Positions 33,287 to 46,000 of a stretch of DNA of 64,000 nt are shown here, piece after piece (positions within the stretch are counted from its first letter, which is position 1; every line of letters begins with the position of its first letter). Origin of the DNA: Ciona intestinalis. Taxonomy: Eukaryota; Chordata; Ascidiacea; Phlebobranchia; Cionidae. The stretch spans positions 161,652-225,651 of the forward strand of contig NC_020175.2 in the NCBI RefSeq assembly GCF_000224145.3, in the 5' to 3' direction. The notes below the pieces were generated by a model. It was not told where the DNA came from. It searched no databases and worked only from the letters and a program-made list of their open reading frames with translations. The translations under genes and the position numbers were made by a program.

Positions 33287-33745
33287 ATTGAATCAAAAAT
33301 CGGCCATATAACCACCTGTGATTTAGGTGGCACAAAAAAGCGCTAAAGTAAAAATATATATACTTATATTCAGAATTAATCATTTGGAATAATATTGACT
33401 TATCATGGGTTATCGTTGCTTTCGTGTTCTCTTGCTTTTAAATTGCAAATGTTATAGACTTCGCACAAAATCATTCATTCATTCTAAATCGAATAAAACA
33501 TGAGCTACACAATTTGACATCTGTTTTATTGAAATTCACTTTATTTGTTGTAGTTATATAGGTCTCTAACCAACAAACTGCCCTGAAAAAAACAAATATA
33601 GTTAGCAGCAAATATAAAATCGTAATATTCCATATAACAGACGGCGTAAGGAGCAGCAGTTTAAATCCTTGTTAATTTTGATTATTAAATGAAAAGGGCA
33701 TCATTAAATCATTATCCGTAAAAGGAGATTTAATTAAAGTTTGTC

Positions 33746-33784
33746 ATTCTACCCTGAGTCCCATTTTACCCCACGCTACTATAT
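33746..33784. mobile_element. MITE family A terminal fragment
   Basis: CATTCTACCCTGAGTCCCAT and TTTACCCCACGCTACTATATA match only the right end of family A. Confidence 0.45.
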
Positions 33785-33903
33785 AATTGGCAAAATGTAC
33801 TCTGATCACATATTTTAAAGTTGCCCTTTTCAGATGAATGTTACCTTGTATGTTAAGGTGATTATTTTTTGGAGGATTTTTTCATTTTGTTATGTATTCT
33901 GAT

Positions 33904-34045
33904 AATTTGGACAACCCATTAGTGACCACTGGGTTGGAGCAACTGCCGTTAAGTGTCTTGCCCAAGGACACATACGCCCACAATGGTAGCAGCGACGAGG
34001 CTTCAACCTTTTACCTCTGGATTAGAGGCAGGCGCGAATCTATGG
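33904..34045 (-). repeat. tRNA-derived SINE, reverse copy
   Basis: Reading in reverse: CGCGCCTGCCTCTAATCCAG-like head, GTTGAAGCCTCGTCGCTGCTACCATTGTGGGCGTATGTGTCC, then GCAAGACACTTAACGGCAGT and CCAACCCAGTGGTCACTAAT. It supplies the uninterrupted layout against which the split SINE at 16924/17832 can be judged. Confidence 0.65.
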
Positions 34046-35565
34046 TACTGCTGTTCATTATCTCTTGATTGGAAACCAAATTTAAAATGTCACTTTAGGA
34101 GAAAAGTCTATTCTCTCGACCCATTTGGATATCTTTAGTGCGCCACGTCTGTTGTAAGAACTTCCAGGTCAGAATCCAACAAAACTTCGTTACCGTGAAA
34201 GCCGTGCGTGACAGTTTCTGACACTAGGCTACAAGCAACCTATATTTTGACTTGACAGTCAGCATGAGGTATACATATACACCATATGCGTTTCATAAAT
34301 AGACACCTATCTAAATAACTTAAACTGCAGGACACATGGTGTGTCAAAACCGTAAGCCAAGCCATGATAAATCCAAACCAGCAAACTACACAAAGTTATT
34401 ACGAGAGTAAACTTGAATGTTATTGATAGAAGGCACCAGGACTCACAAAAATATCGGGACGGAAAATAATGAAGAAAAACCATGAACCTGGACCCGAGTA
34501 CAATTGCTGTTTAAATGTCACTATCATACATGATTTGTGAAAAATATCACGAGTTTCATGGCTCATGAAAAGTATAGGAAAGTCCCCAATAATTCATGAC
34601 TTTTATGAAGTTGCTCATGACTTTTGGACTAGTATCATGATCATGAAAGCTTGTGAAAAATGTAAAGTTTCGTGAAAAAAAAGTTATTCATGATCAGATA
34701 AAATACAACCATGCTTAAAAAGATGGAGATTTCCTGCGTAATATACATTAGGAGATAAGAGAACTGCAGGAAAGGAAATAGAAATCATATATATTGCACA
34801 AAAAGTCACAAAGTAACAAGTAATAACAAGTTGAGACAATTAAAAAAAACATTTTAAGTTTCAAATGTTTTTTTAGATCTGTCTTTAGGAATATGCAACG
34901 CTTACAAAACATCTATTTAAGATACGAGAAATATTACAAAAACAAATAAAATGATATCAATCGATTATTAATGAAATGTATATTAATCGCTTGATTTGTA
35001 CTGATATAATTATGACAATGACTTTATTTTTAAAATCATGTAAAATTTATGAAAATTTAATAATGCCAATCTCTTCTGTGAGACACAAATTAATGTTAAA
35101 CTAATAATTAAAGTAAATTTATTAATTTGAAGTTAACTTTTTGTGGTTGAATTTGAAAGCTTTAAAATAAAATACTAAACCCATATTTTGAAGTTTAACA
35201 AAAAAAACATGGAAATTTTTGCTGATTAACTAAAATCGTTTTGTTGTTATGACATAAGAATTGATACACAAGTGAAAACGTCCTGTACAGCGTATTGTAC
35301 ACTTGGTGGCCAATGTAAGCGATTAGGCTGATATTTTGAAGAAATGGTGTGTCTATCCCACGCTGTACACGACTAATAGCTCATGGAAATAACATTTTAA
35401 GCTTGGAAGGTTCGGTTTGGGGGAATACCCTAACTTGATAAGAAGCTCTCGCGACGTCATGTGAGTGCAGATACAGACTCCTGAGAAATATCCGAGAGAT
35501 TTGCTCCATCGAGTGTTAAGTTCTTGTCTCGCTTGCCATGTTTTATATGATGTCTGTGTGGTTGG
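34046..35565. other. Downstream of CBL
   Basis: No gene. The CBL 3' UTR should occupy the part nearest 35565. A cluster of TCATGA-type motifs lies at 34528-34695. Confidence 0.35.
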
Positions 35566-38500
35566 TCAAGTGAAAGTGGAGACAAAGCTGCGAAGAATTT
35601 GTGCGGCGACCGCCGAGTTGTTGTTGGCAATCGACAGCGCACGGTTGACGTCGTCAAATGAATAACCGAGCTCCATAAGCCGAGCTATTTCGCAATCTAA
35701 GTCAACATGCTGAGATGGGGGGTCGGAAGGCGCTTGTCTTGTGGGGTTGGGGTAGTGTACGTTGTGGAATTGGAGGTGCTGTGGTGGTTTTAGGGGGCCT
35801 AGGTGGGGGTACAAGGGATAAAGGGTCGGAAACCGGTTCTGGGGTTGCTTTACCCCCTCTTGGTGGGATTTCGGGGCAAGGGTTGGGGTCTGGGGTGATT
35901 CCCCATTTATTTGTGGGTCGTGCTGGGGCTGCGTGGGCAGTGGCGAACAGGGGTGATGGGTGGGAGGGTGAGGGGCGGGGTGGGATAATCGGGGCAGTGT
36001 CTGATGTAATAATGGGATGTGAGGTATCGGCCAATGAGAGCGCAAGGTTGGTTGGGGGCGTGGCATCGGTCTTTGGTCTGTAATCAAATATATTGTTATA
36101 CAAGAATAATAATTTCTAAAATATAACTAGGTTTCATGCTCGACACTGATATTGATCGGTGTCCTTGGGCAAGAAACTTATTGGATATGATTCAAACTCA
36201 ATGATCACTAATAGGTTGTCTACATTGTCAGTGTTACAAAAACAAACACCTAAGTTACCCGCAAGCTAACAAGTAAACAGGTACTATCTTACCCTGCCAC
36301 GCAAAGATAAAACAATTCACATTCATAATTATATATAAGCAGTATGGTGTCAAAAAATGGAAAATTTCTTTAACAAAGACCACACCCATACCCATATATA
36401 GTACATACAAGTGTGGGATGAGATTACAATTACCTCGGCATTATCCAGTCATAATCGCTTGGTACGCGACGTCGAGCACTTGGTTCGCTATCCTCAGTGT
36501 TTCCAGTTCGATTACCGGCAACACTGTTCGGTAGTGGTGGTCGACTGACCACTGGGGGCGCTGGAGAGAGAGGATCTTCAGCAAAGTCGTAAACATCGGT
36601 TGATAGAGGGGGTACATGGGTTTCGGGTGCCTCATATGACTAGGGTAAATAGATTGGGGTTAAACAATATTGTAAGGAAAAACTTGGTTAGAAACAAACA
36701 TCCAGCAATAAAAAATTACCACCAAAATAACATAAATGAAAACATATGTAATAACTCGTAAGCAGGCATGAGGTGTAAGAAACAGAACACACTTGTTATA
36801 ATGTCCGACCGCGCAAGGATAAATAAGTTACATTTATTTAAGTTAATAAACTTCATTCTTAGCAACCTAAAGTCTTATTTTAAGTTGATATGAATATATA
36901 TATATATGGGTGAAACCAATCAACTCACCCCCGAGGTAGATTGAGGGCTGTGGTCCCGACTCCTGTGTCCACCCGCCATCATTGGTAACCTTCGATCACG
37001 AGCTGTTGGGACCATATGTTGTGGTTACTTATTATCCAACTTACTTTGTTTAGATAGTTTAAAGTTGAAAATTATAAGTGTTATTGAATGATCACACATA
37101 AAATTATTATGTGAAGTAAATAATGTTTTACCAACAATAAAAAAATTAAATTCTTTTAATATTTATTTAATATAGTAGGGTGGGGGAAGATGGAACAATA
37201 TTTCATTCTATTTTCTTGCCCGAATTTCTCTTTTAGATATAATGGAAAAACTTTCCATTACCACTAACATAAGGAGATGATTATGTGGGGTTCATTATGT
37301 ACATGATATTCCTTTGCCAACTTTACTTATATGAATATATTGAAATATATATCGTATATAATCACATATCAAACATATATATGCAGGCTTTAGCAGGTGG
37401 AATGTCAACATTATAAACTAGATTATCCCTTGTAGGAACAACCACATAAATAACTTACAAGGAACTCCATCAAACACGTTACTGACGGGTCTCCTTCTAT
37501 TTTGTGATGGTGAAAATTCTCGTTTCTGAACCTGTGTGTAAAAGTAATGTTTACTAGGAATGTGCTGAAGTCGTAAAGCTTGGGACCGGCAAGCGCTGAG
37601 CTCTAACAAAAACAGTCTGGGCTGGGCGTATCCCTTCTGTTTACTATGGGTTAGGTAATATGTCAACTGAAGGCATATCCTGTCCCTTGTCATAAACTAT
37701 CTAAACCATATTAAATATTGTAGGTTGGTTACTTTTATTAAATGCATTTAAGAAGTTAAATAAAGGTGTTCTGAATCTAAAATATACTTTGAGTTAACAT
37801 TTGCCAATTCTGGATAAATTCTCAAGTCCCTGCCGTGTCTGGCAATAAAACCTCACCAATACAGAATAGAATATTTTGGTTGCTAGTATTAAATGCATAC
37901 AACAAGTTGAGTGTAAACAAAGTACATTACCTGTTTAGCAAACCCGTTCTTAGATTCCATTGTCAATGACTTTCCACTCATTGCAGCGTATGATTGTGCG
38001 TTCCATTCTAGACTTCTGTGATTGTTATACAACAATGATAACTATGATACTGGACAGCGATATTTCATTAATTTTGCCTTAATGTATTAGGGAGGCATTG
38101 TATAGTAGGGTGGGAAAGATGGGATACCTTACGTCCTTTAGCACATAATATCCAAATATTGTGATCGGGTTTTAAACAATTAACAACCGTCTATGGGAGT
38201 CTTGAGAATGGGGTTTTATAATTCTTTGAATGTTCTTTGTTTACTACTTAATGGGACCAGAAAATAGGAAAAAAAGATTTTCCATCTTTTCCCATTAAAT
38301 CACTTTCACCACAGCGCACAGGTATACCGATTGGTATGTGTGTTAAGTGACCATGTGTGGCTCGAATAAAAAAGACACACACACACACAATACTATATCA
38401 TATCAACCAACCTTGTAGCACGGTCAGTAAGTAATGGGGATTGTGATAATGGTCGCGGGGGAATTATTGGACTCGCTCCTTTCTGTTGGAGGGAAAATAA

Positions 38501-41500
38501 ATTAATTGAAATTAATTTACAAAACATAATATAATGAATGAATGAATGTAACTGGCTTTATTCTCGCGTGGACGGTAAACGGCAGTTGTTATAACACGGG
38601 TGTTCATACACCTCGTGCCAGCTTACGAGTTACCATGTATGTAACTTTATGGGTGATTATTTTATTTTATTTTTTTATTTTTATGAAAATAGGCGAGAAA
38701 CAAAAGCTCTTAAAACCACTGTGGATAAAATGTATGGAAAAGAGCAGAAGTTAAAAATGGTGGCTGTCAGGGAGTTGACAATCATGAGTGTAATTGTATT
38801 TTAACAATGTCACCCTAGATCAGTGGCGCAGCCAGAAAAACAAATAAGGAGAGGTTTTAATCAAAAAATTTTTTTTTTAATTTTTGGTTTAAAAGGGGGG
38901 GTTGCAACCCTCTAAACCCCACTGGCTACGCCACTGCCCCAGATGTTTAAAAATTAAGTAAACGTGAGCCCGTAATATGAAGGTATACAAGAATATTATC
39001 TCACAAGGAATTTTCCAAACCATAATAATCTACTTACGATTGCCACATCATTAGGTAGGCTAAGTGCTGTAGTTGTAGGTAGGCTGGGTGAAGGTTGGGG
39101 TTGTGGGGGTTGTCTACGGGGCATGTTGGGTGAAGGGGGGTGACGGGATGCATCAGGGGTAGGGGTCTGTGGAAATAAGGTTCAGGGTGAAAAAGAATTA
39201 AATTTTTTTTGAAATTGGATAAAAAAGAATTAATTATTTTTTGAAAGTGGGTAAAAAAAATTAATTATTTTTCTTTTAATTAGATTTTTGCATTTCAAAT
39301 AAAATGATAAAACAATGTTTTTAAAAACAGGTTTATACAGCATTTTTATTACAACTTCTAATGTTTAAATGTTAAATCACAAACTGTGTTTCCATTTTAC
39401 TTTAAATTAAAATCAGGCAATACTAACAGCAATTAATCAACATAGAACCTAAGATATTTTTATTTGAACAACAACTACTTACTGGTAACTTATTAACAGA
39501 AACCCCAATTTCTCCGAACAAATCTTCTTCTTCTTTGTTCTCTTCCTTTTTCTCTTCTTCTTTCTCTTTTTTACTAAAGTGAAAGCAAGACGTACCATGT
39601 GACCAGACATAAATATTTGAGTAAATTACATTTAAACAGCATAGAAGGGGCTCCAGAAATAAAAGATTAGGATAATTTTACTCAGACTAAAACACATTGT
39701 ACAAATCACCAATATTTGCACATACCATGTTTTATCTCCAGTTGCTTCTTCTTCTTCTTTCTTCTCTGATTCATACGGTTCAATAATCACGGTCTCTGTG
39801 CCTTTAATTTCACATCGACACCACGGACAAGTAGGTGAAGCTGAGTTATCCATTTCCTGCAAGTGTTTGTGGTTGGTTGGTTGCTAGTTAGATGATACCT
39901 CATGCCACAGTCAACCACCAAGCATAATATACTACAAGCAATTTATATTTAAATAAACATAATCCTAACCTGCCATGCTTTCAGATAATTTTATTTAAAA
40001 GCCAAGAAAGTCAAAGAAACAAGTGAGCTTTCCCGAAAGAACAAAATTTCAAAGAAAACCAATACCCATTTTGCTGGTTTCCATAATTCCAATTTATGCC
40101 AAAAAATTAAGTCAAAGTTACAGCAAATCTCTTTAACCCACAAAATAAACAAAACCATATTGACTTTTACCTGCCATGATTCGAGGCACGATTTACAGAT
40201 GAGGTGACCACAGGGTTCGATTCTCACATCTTTATTGTTCTCGGCACATATCTTACAAAGTTGAAAGGTGGATCCCATCTCACAGTAAAGCTCATATTGT
40301 TCCTGGCTCACTGTTATGTGCTCTTCATCATCCTCTGATTGCTCCAGGAGTCCAGAGAGGTCAGGATTCACTTGTCGACCATCAGGGAACAAATAACTAA
40401 AAATGGGGAGAAAATTAATCATGGTGTTGTAAATATAGGAGCCAATTGTGAGGCTTTTTGATTTTTGGTAGAACCTGGAGCGACAATGCTAAAAATACAC
40501 CAATATTTGTAAAACATTGATTAATGACAGGGTTGATTTGGTGACCATTAGTTGACTTGGTGACCATTAGGAAACAACTAACTGATCAATTGTTTTTCTT
40601 ACTATATTTAGTCATGTATATTAATTTTTATCAAAATCTAAGGTGATATTGGTTGTATGGAGCTACACTTATAGTCATCAAACATAGCAAACCTCAATGA
40701 TTAATGTGACAAATGCAAAACACTTTACTATACTCATAAGCATAGACAGCTCTACCACCAGGGTAAACTTGGGTGTTAGGCACAAGATAACACAAACCCC
40801 TTTAACAATACAACTGTGGTAAGGTCATTCTCCTATGGTGTATATTATAATGTGGGTGGGTGTGGGTGGGTGTGTGTAAGTTTTGAGTGGGTGGTATGGT
40901 GTTGCAACATTAGCTTTTACTTAATACACAAATTACATATCTATACTTAAAGTTAAGTTACATGCACCAGCGCACCCAGGAAAAAAAAATGAAAAAGGTT
41001 TTCAAAAAAATTTCTGTTTTTAATTTAACTTTTTACATAAAAGTAGTAACTATGCAGGTAAAAACTTCTTATGTTAACACACTCACTTTTGCAGACATTT
41101 TGTTGTGTCTTAAATGACTAATGTCATTTCTAACTCATTTAAACCTTGTTGGGGAATTTCTTATGTCAGTTAAACAAGCAATGTCTTACTTGGGTTCACT
41201 AATATTACAGTTTGAAAACCACACAAGTTATTCGTACAATTACACATATGGTTGATAAGGTTATGTACAAAGCAACTGCAACAAGCTATTCATTAATTTG
41301 CATTACCAAGAATATTGTGTTACATTTACATATAGTTGTCACATATTAATACGTGTCAAGTAAATTGTATGAAAACTTACAACCCCTCTTTCCAGCCATC
41401 AATTAATGCTTGACACAAAGATTTGTTTTGAGGAATAGTTTGAAGTATTTGACCATCCATTGTGACATAACCAACCGCCCATTGTCCCAACCTTGTACAA

Positions 41501-43006
41501 CTCAATCGGAAGATGTAACTGGATGGGAAAGATTTGATTGTTTTCTTACAAAATACAGAAATGGATAAGAATGGATGTATGGCAGTCAAACGGTCCAAAT
41601 CTTGGCTAAATCCCAGGTCCTTGACAAGGACCTTACCCATATAAAGTAAGTCTACCCAACGCTTGAAAGAGACCTAACTTCAAAAATATGAATGTATGTG
41701 GCTGAAGACGAAAATTAAATGTGTGGATAATGTAACTTAAGGTTAATTAGTAATTTTCCAGCAATTCTATTCAGTGATTCAAAATGAAAGTAACTTGGCC
41801 TAATCTTGTAGTTACAAAATCCAGAAATTTCTTTTCTCTTTTAACTTATCCACTTATGAGTCAACTGTAGCGGTTGTTACAAAACAATTACAAATTAACC
41901 GGCAAAATAAACAGGAGCAACTACAAGGTGTAATGAAACAAGTTTTTTCACGGTTAACATTAAACAAACACAATTACCTTCCAGGTTTGTGGATGTACTT
42001 AAGCAGACGTGCTTTCACCTCATCATAAGTTAGAAACGCCATGTACCCTGGGTGTGTGACTGCAAGCATGTTCCAGTTCTTTAGTAGGTTTGACCACGGC
42101 TGCAATAGATGGGAGTTTATGCAACATATGCAATAATGTGATTACATACCTGGGAATTTATGCATGCCATGTAGGAATGCATATGCACACAGTGGTTTTA
42201 AAGCAAAACTGTAATTTTGGGACTATTTTGAAAAATTTAGCGTACTTGGATAAAATGTGAAAAAAGATTTACATATAAATATGAAATAATTTGATTACGT
42301 GTGACGTGTGTGATAATTTATGCATGACTGCATGTGCATATAAATCTTTTAAAGTGTAATTTAAAACTGTTTTCGGGATTTATAACATTTTTAAATTGGT
42401 CTATTAATAATAACATTGGCAACACAATTTGCAAGCAAGAATTACAAACAAACACTGCATAAATATATTGATCTATATCGCCTACCCTATAATTGAGTTC
42501 ACAGTGTATCTCACAATAAGTAGACCATTATCATTATGACATCACACATGATATACATAACCTCACATTATAGATATATATACAATATATAGTGTGTATG
42601 GTGTATGTCAGCTTTTGTTCTGTTCATATACAAGTTATAACTCAAAACATGTATAATCAGAATACCAGATTACTATATATTATAAAAGAATAAAAAAGCT
42701 ACATTTTGAAATATCTAAGTACAAAAAACAGACTTTGAAACATAATACTAAAAAGTACAAGATGTTAACACACAAGATACACCTTTAAAGGTTGGGGTAA
42801 ATGTATAGCGGGCACTTCCTTCTATGCTGTATGAAAGGTTTCATGTGACACATATGAGTCATATCACCTTCATTCTAATTTCGTAATCCACTAAAATGAC
42901 TTAATCTACGTAGTAACACACAATGCATGAATTTCCTTTGTTTTAAAATATTAGTCATGGTAACTAAAAACAGGAATGAAAGACCAAATAATGTGATGTG
43001 ATATAT

Positions 43007-43041
<35 letters not shown>

Positions 43042-46000
43042 AACGTGTTCAACTTTTATCTAGATTAAAATATGCAAAACTTACAGGGTAATAGTAAGTA
43101 CTGTACAAAACAGCCAGGTCATATTAAATTATGAACCGAATATTTGTTATATATATTTAAAGCACTAGAACGAGTGACAACCCTGGTTAGACATGAAGTT
43201 GCCACCCACGAAGATATAAACGACCAAACCAAACAAAAGTTATGCATGTTTAATGTTTATCTAACACTGTCCTAGTCACTGCTATGTATATGAGACATCC
43301 TTCAACCAACAACAATAGGCAAAGTATTATATATCATTATGCAAGCATGTATTAACCTGTGGTGTATTGATAGGAGATGAAAATAAACATGTGGTTACGC
43401 ACATTTTAATTTAATGACGTACAACCATGTAATCCAAAACCTCGGCCAAATATTTTCACAAATTCTTTGAAACCAGGATAATTTCTCGATAAAACATACA
43501 AACTAGCAATGAGTGCGTAAATCTGAACATTTGCCGAACTATTACAGCATATCTGGATCAATTACCTGACTATAACAACAAATAAAACCTTAGAACAACA
43601 TAGGGAGTTATATAATCAGTGGAATTAGCAATTCCAGGAAAGGTTGAATGTCTAAGGATTATAAGGTGGTATAACCATACTGAACTGAAGTGAACCAAGT
43701 TAATCAAGTCACAACCTGAGGTTAGGAGTTGACACACAATGAGTGAGTATATGTTTATGGGAAGCACATTTCTCCTAACCGGGAAACAAACCTAATATTT
43801 CAATGGAATTAAATTTTACACTTCTGAGACTTTTTAACTTGGGAGGAAACCAAAGTAACCACGTGGGTATTAGGATGTTTGAGAATTGAGAAATGAGAGT
43901 TTTATAATGGGCAGAATATCAAGACAGTCTCTTAAATATTTAAAATATATTTTTATAATAGCCATCACATAGTTGGAAGATATGCCAGCTTTGGCATACA
44001 ACCCAGGTCCCCTGACAAGCACTGTACAGCGTTACCCACAATATAGAAAACCTACATCCAAAGTTCAATGTGGTAATACAAAATCCCAACAAACTGGTTA
44101 GATGATATATGATCCCTATGATCCATAAGATAAATAAATAACGACTTACCTGGAAAAGCCTTGTGAACACGTCAAACTCAAAGTTGGATATGTAGTTGTT
44201 ACACACAAGGTCTATAGTGGATTTCAACGCAATGCATTCAAGGCCAGATGAAATGGGGTGAACTTTGTTTAATTCTTGACGGAATATTTTCCACTGGACA
44301 ATAGTTCTGGAGAAAACAAACAATTGGTGAGTAAAAATATTGCAGTATTTTTTCTGTAGGGAATTAAAAAGTTTTATATTTTAAGCAAAAAAATTGCTGT
44401 CAAATTTTATTTTTAAGTGTTGTGTTCTTCACTGCTTAGCAGATGTGTAAAAGCAATTTGAAGCAAAAAGGATCAAATTACAAATACAGGGTCCTTATCT
44501 ATTGAGTGACGGGAGTAAGTGTCTGAATTAACATACACCACTGAACACTTAAGAAAGTGAAGAAGGTGAAATGATATTCCACATGTTGAGTGTGGATTGT
44601 ATAAGATATAAACCAACATATGTCTGCAACTGAAACTTCCCACAGGCATTAAATCTTTTAGAACTTTAATCAAAAACTATAAGGAGTAAAACTAAATTTT
44701 GTAACTACTGATTAGAAGAGAATATATTATGTTAGTTTGAACATTCGTTTAAAATAGTGGTTCAACTCCTGTATTCAAGAGCTATAGTTGAACAATACAA
44801 AAATTTTCTAGAAGTTTTTATGTATCATAAATTGAGGTCTATTGATAGATTTGTTGAACAAAACATTACAGTTTAACATATGGCATATAATGTATAGCTT
44901 AAAAAAGATTAAATGAACAACTTTCTGTTTAACGTTTTACAATGCTGATAGAATAAATTGATTTGTGGTGATACTTTATCTTTCTTACAAGATATCTGGA
45001 ACTCCCCTTTTATACATGAGAAGAATTTCTCATTACCCAAACAACAACATTAACAGTAACAGAAGGTAACTTATCCAATGACACAAGGAAGCAGCATGAC
45101 CTAAATACAAAAGCGTTTAATACACAAGTTCTACTACAGTGTATTCAACAAGCACAACTAAATAGAAACAATGAATGATTCACACACACCAACACACAGG
45201 GTTTAGGGAGAAGTTCATCATGTATAATAATGAATCACTGAAACCTCAAATATTTAAGTAATTTAAACATCGCTCAACATAATTGCTGTAAGGATGCGAA
45301 AAGTAAAGCAGCAATTATTAAGTAGACTCATAATAATACAACATATAATTCCCATACAACATACCAACATTGTTAACTTAACAGGCTACATATAGTAGGC
45401 TATGATATACATAAGCCAAACAGTTTATATAAGAATCTAGGGTTTTATTGTCAATTTTGTCATATATATAATATACCCTACATTTATTTTTGATATCGAT
45501 TTATTTTAATATTATAAAACAAAATTGGACACAATTGAGAAACGGTTGTTAAATAACGTTGGTGTATAAACCATGAAACATCAATCTACCATATCAAGCG
45601 AATGTTGCATAGGTTTAGAACAAGGAAGCAACCAATACCGAAACCTTGCAACGGAAGCGAAATACGATGTGAGTAGGATGACAATATACGGAAGCTTGTA
45701 CATTGTAACTTCATTTCATGATATGACAACTTAAAGCAGGTTAGAACGTGACATTTTAGTGTATTTTTAATTTGATTGAGTTTTGGTGTCGCAGGTTACG
45801 TACTACATTTATATTATTTTTACATTATAGTACTTTTGTAATAAGAAAGTAGCAATACACTGAACAACACAACTAAAATCATGATATAACGCTTCACCAT
45901 GCTGCATATAAGATATTTAATTAGATTAAATTTTTGTGCAGTAGGCAATGGTTTAATTAATTATTTATAACATAGGTCTGGTAGACTTACGTAATACACA

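Noticed and set aside
35715..36083. 122-codon plus-strand glycine-rich frame
   Set aside because: It is the shadow of the C-rich CBL tail. Glycine runs follow from the base composition.
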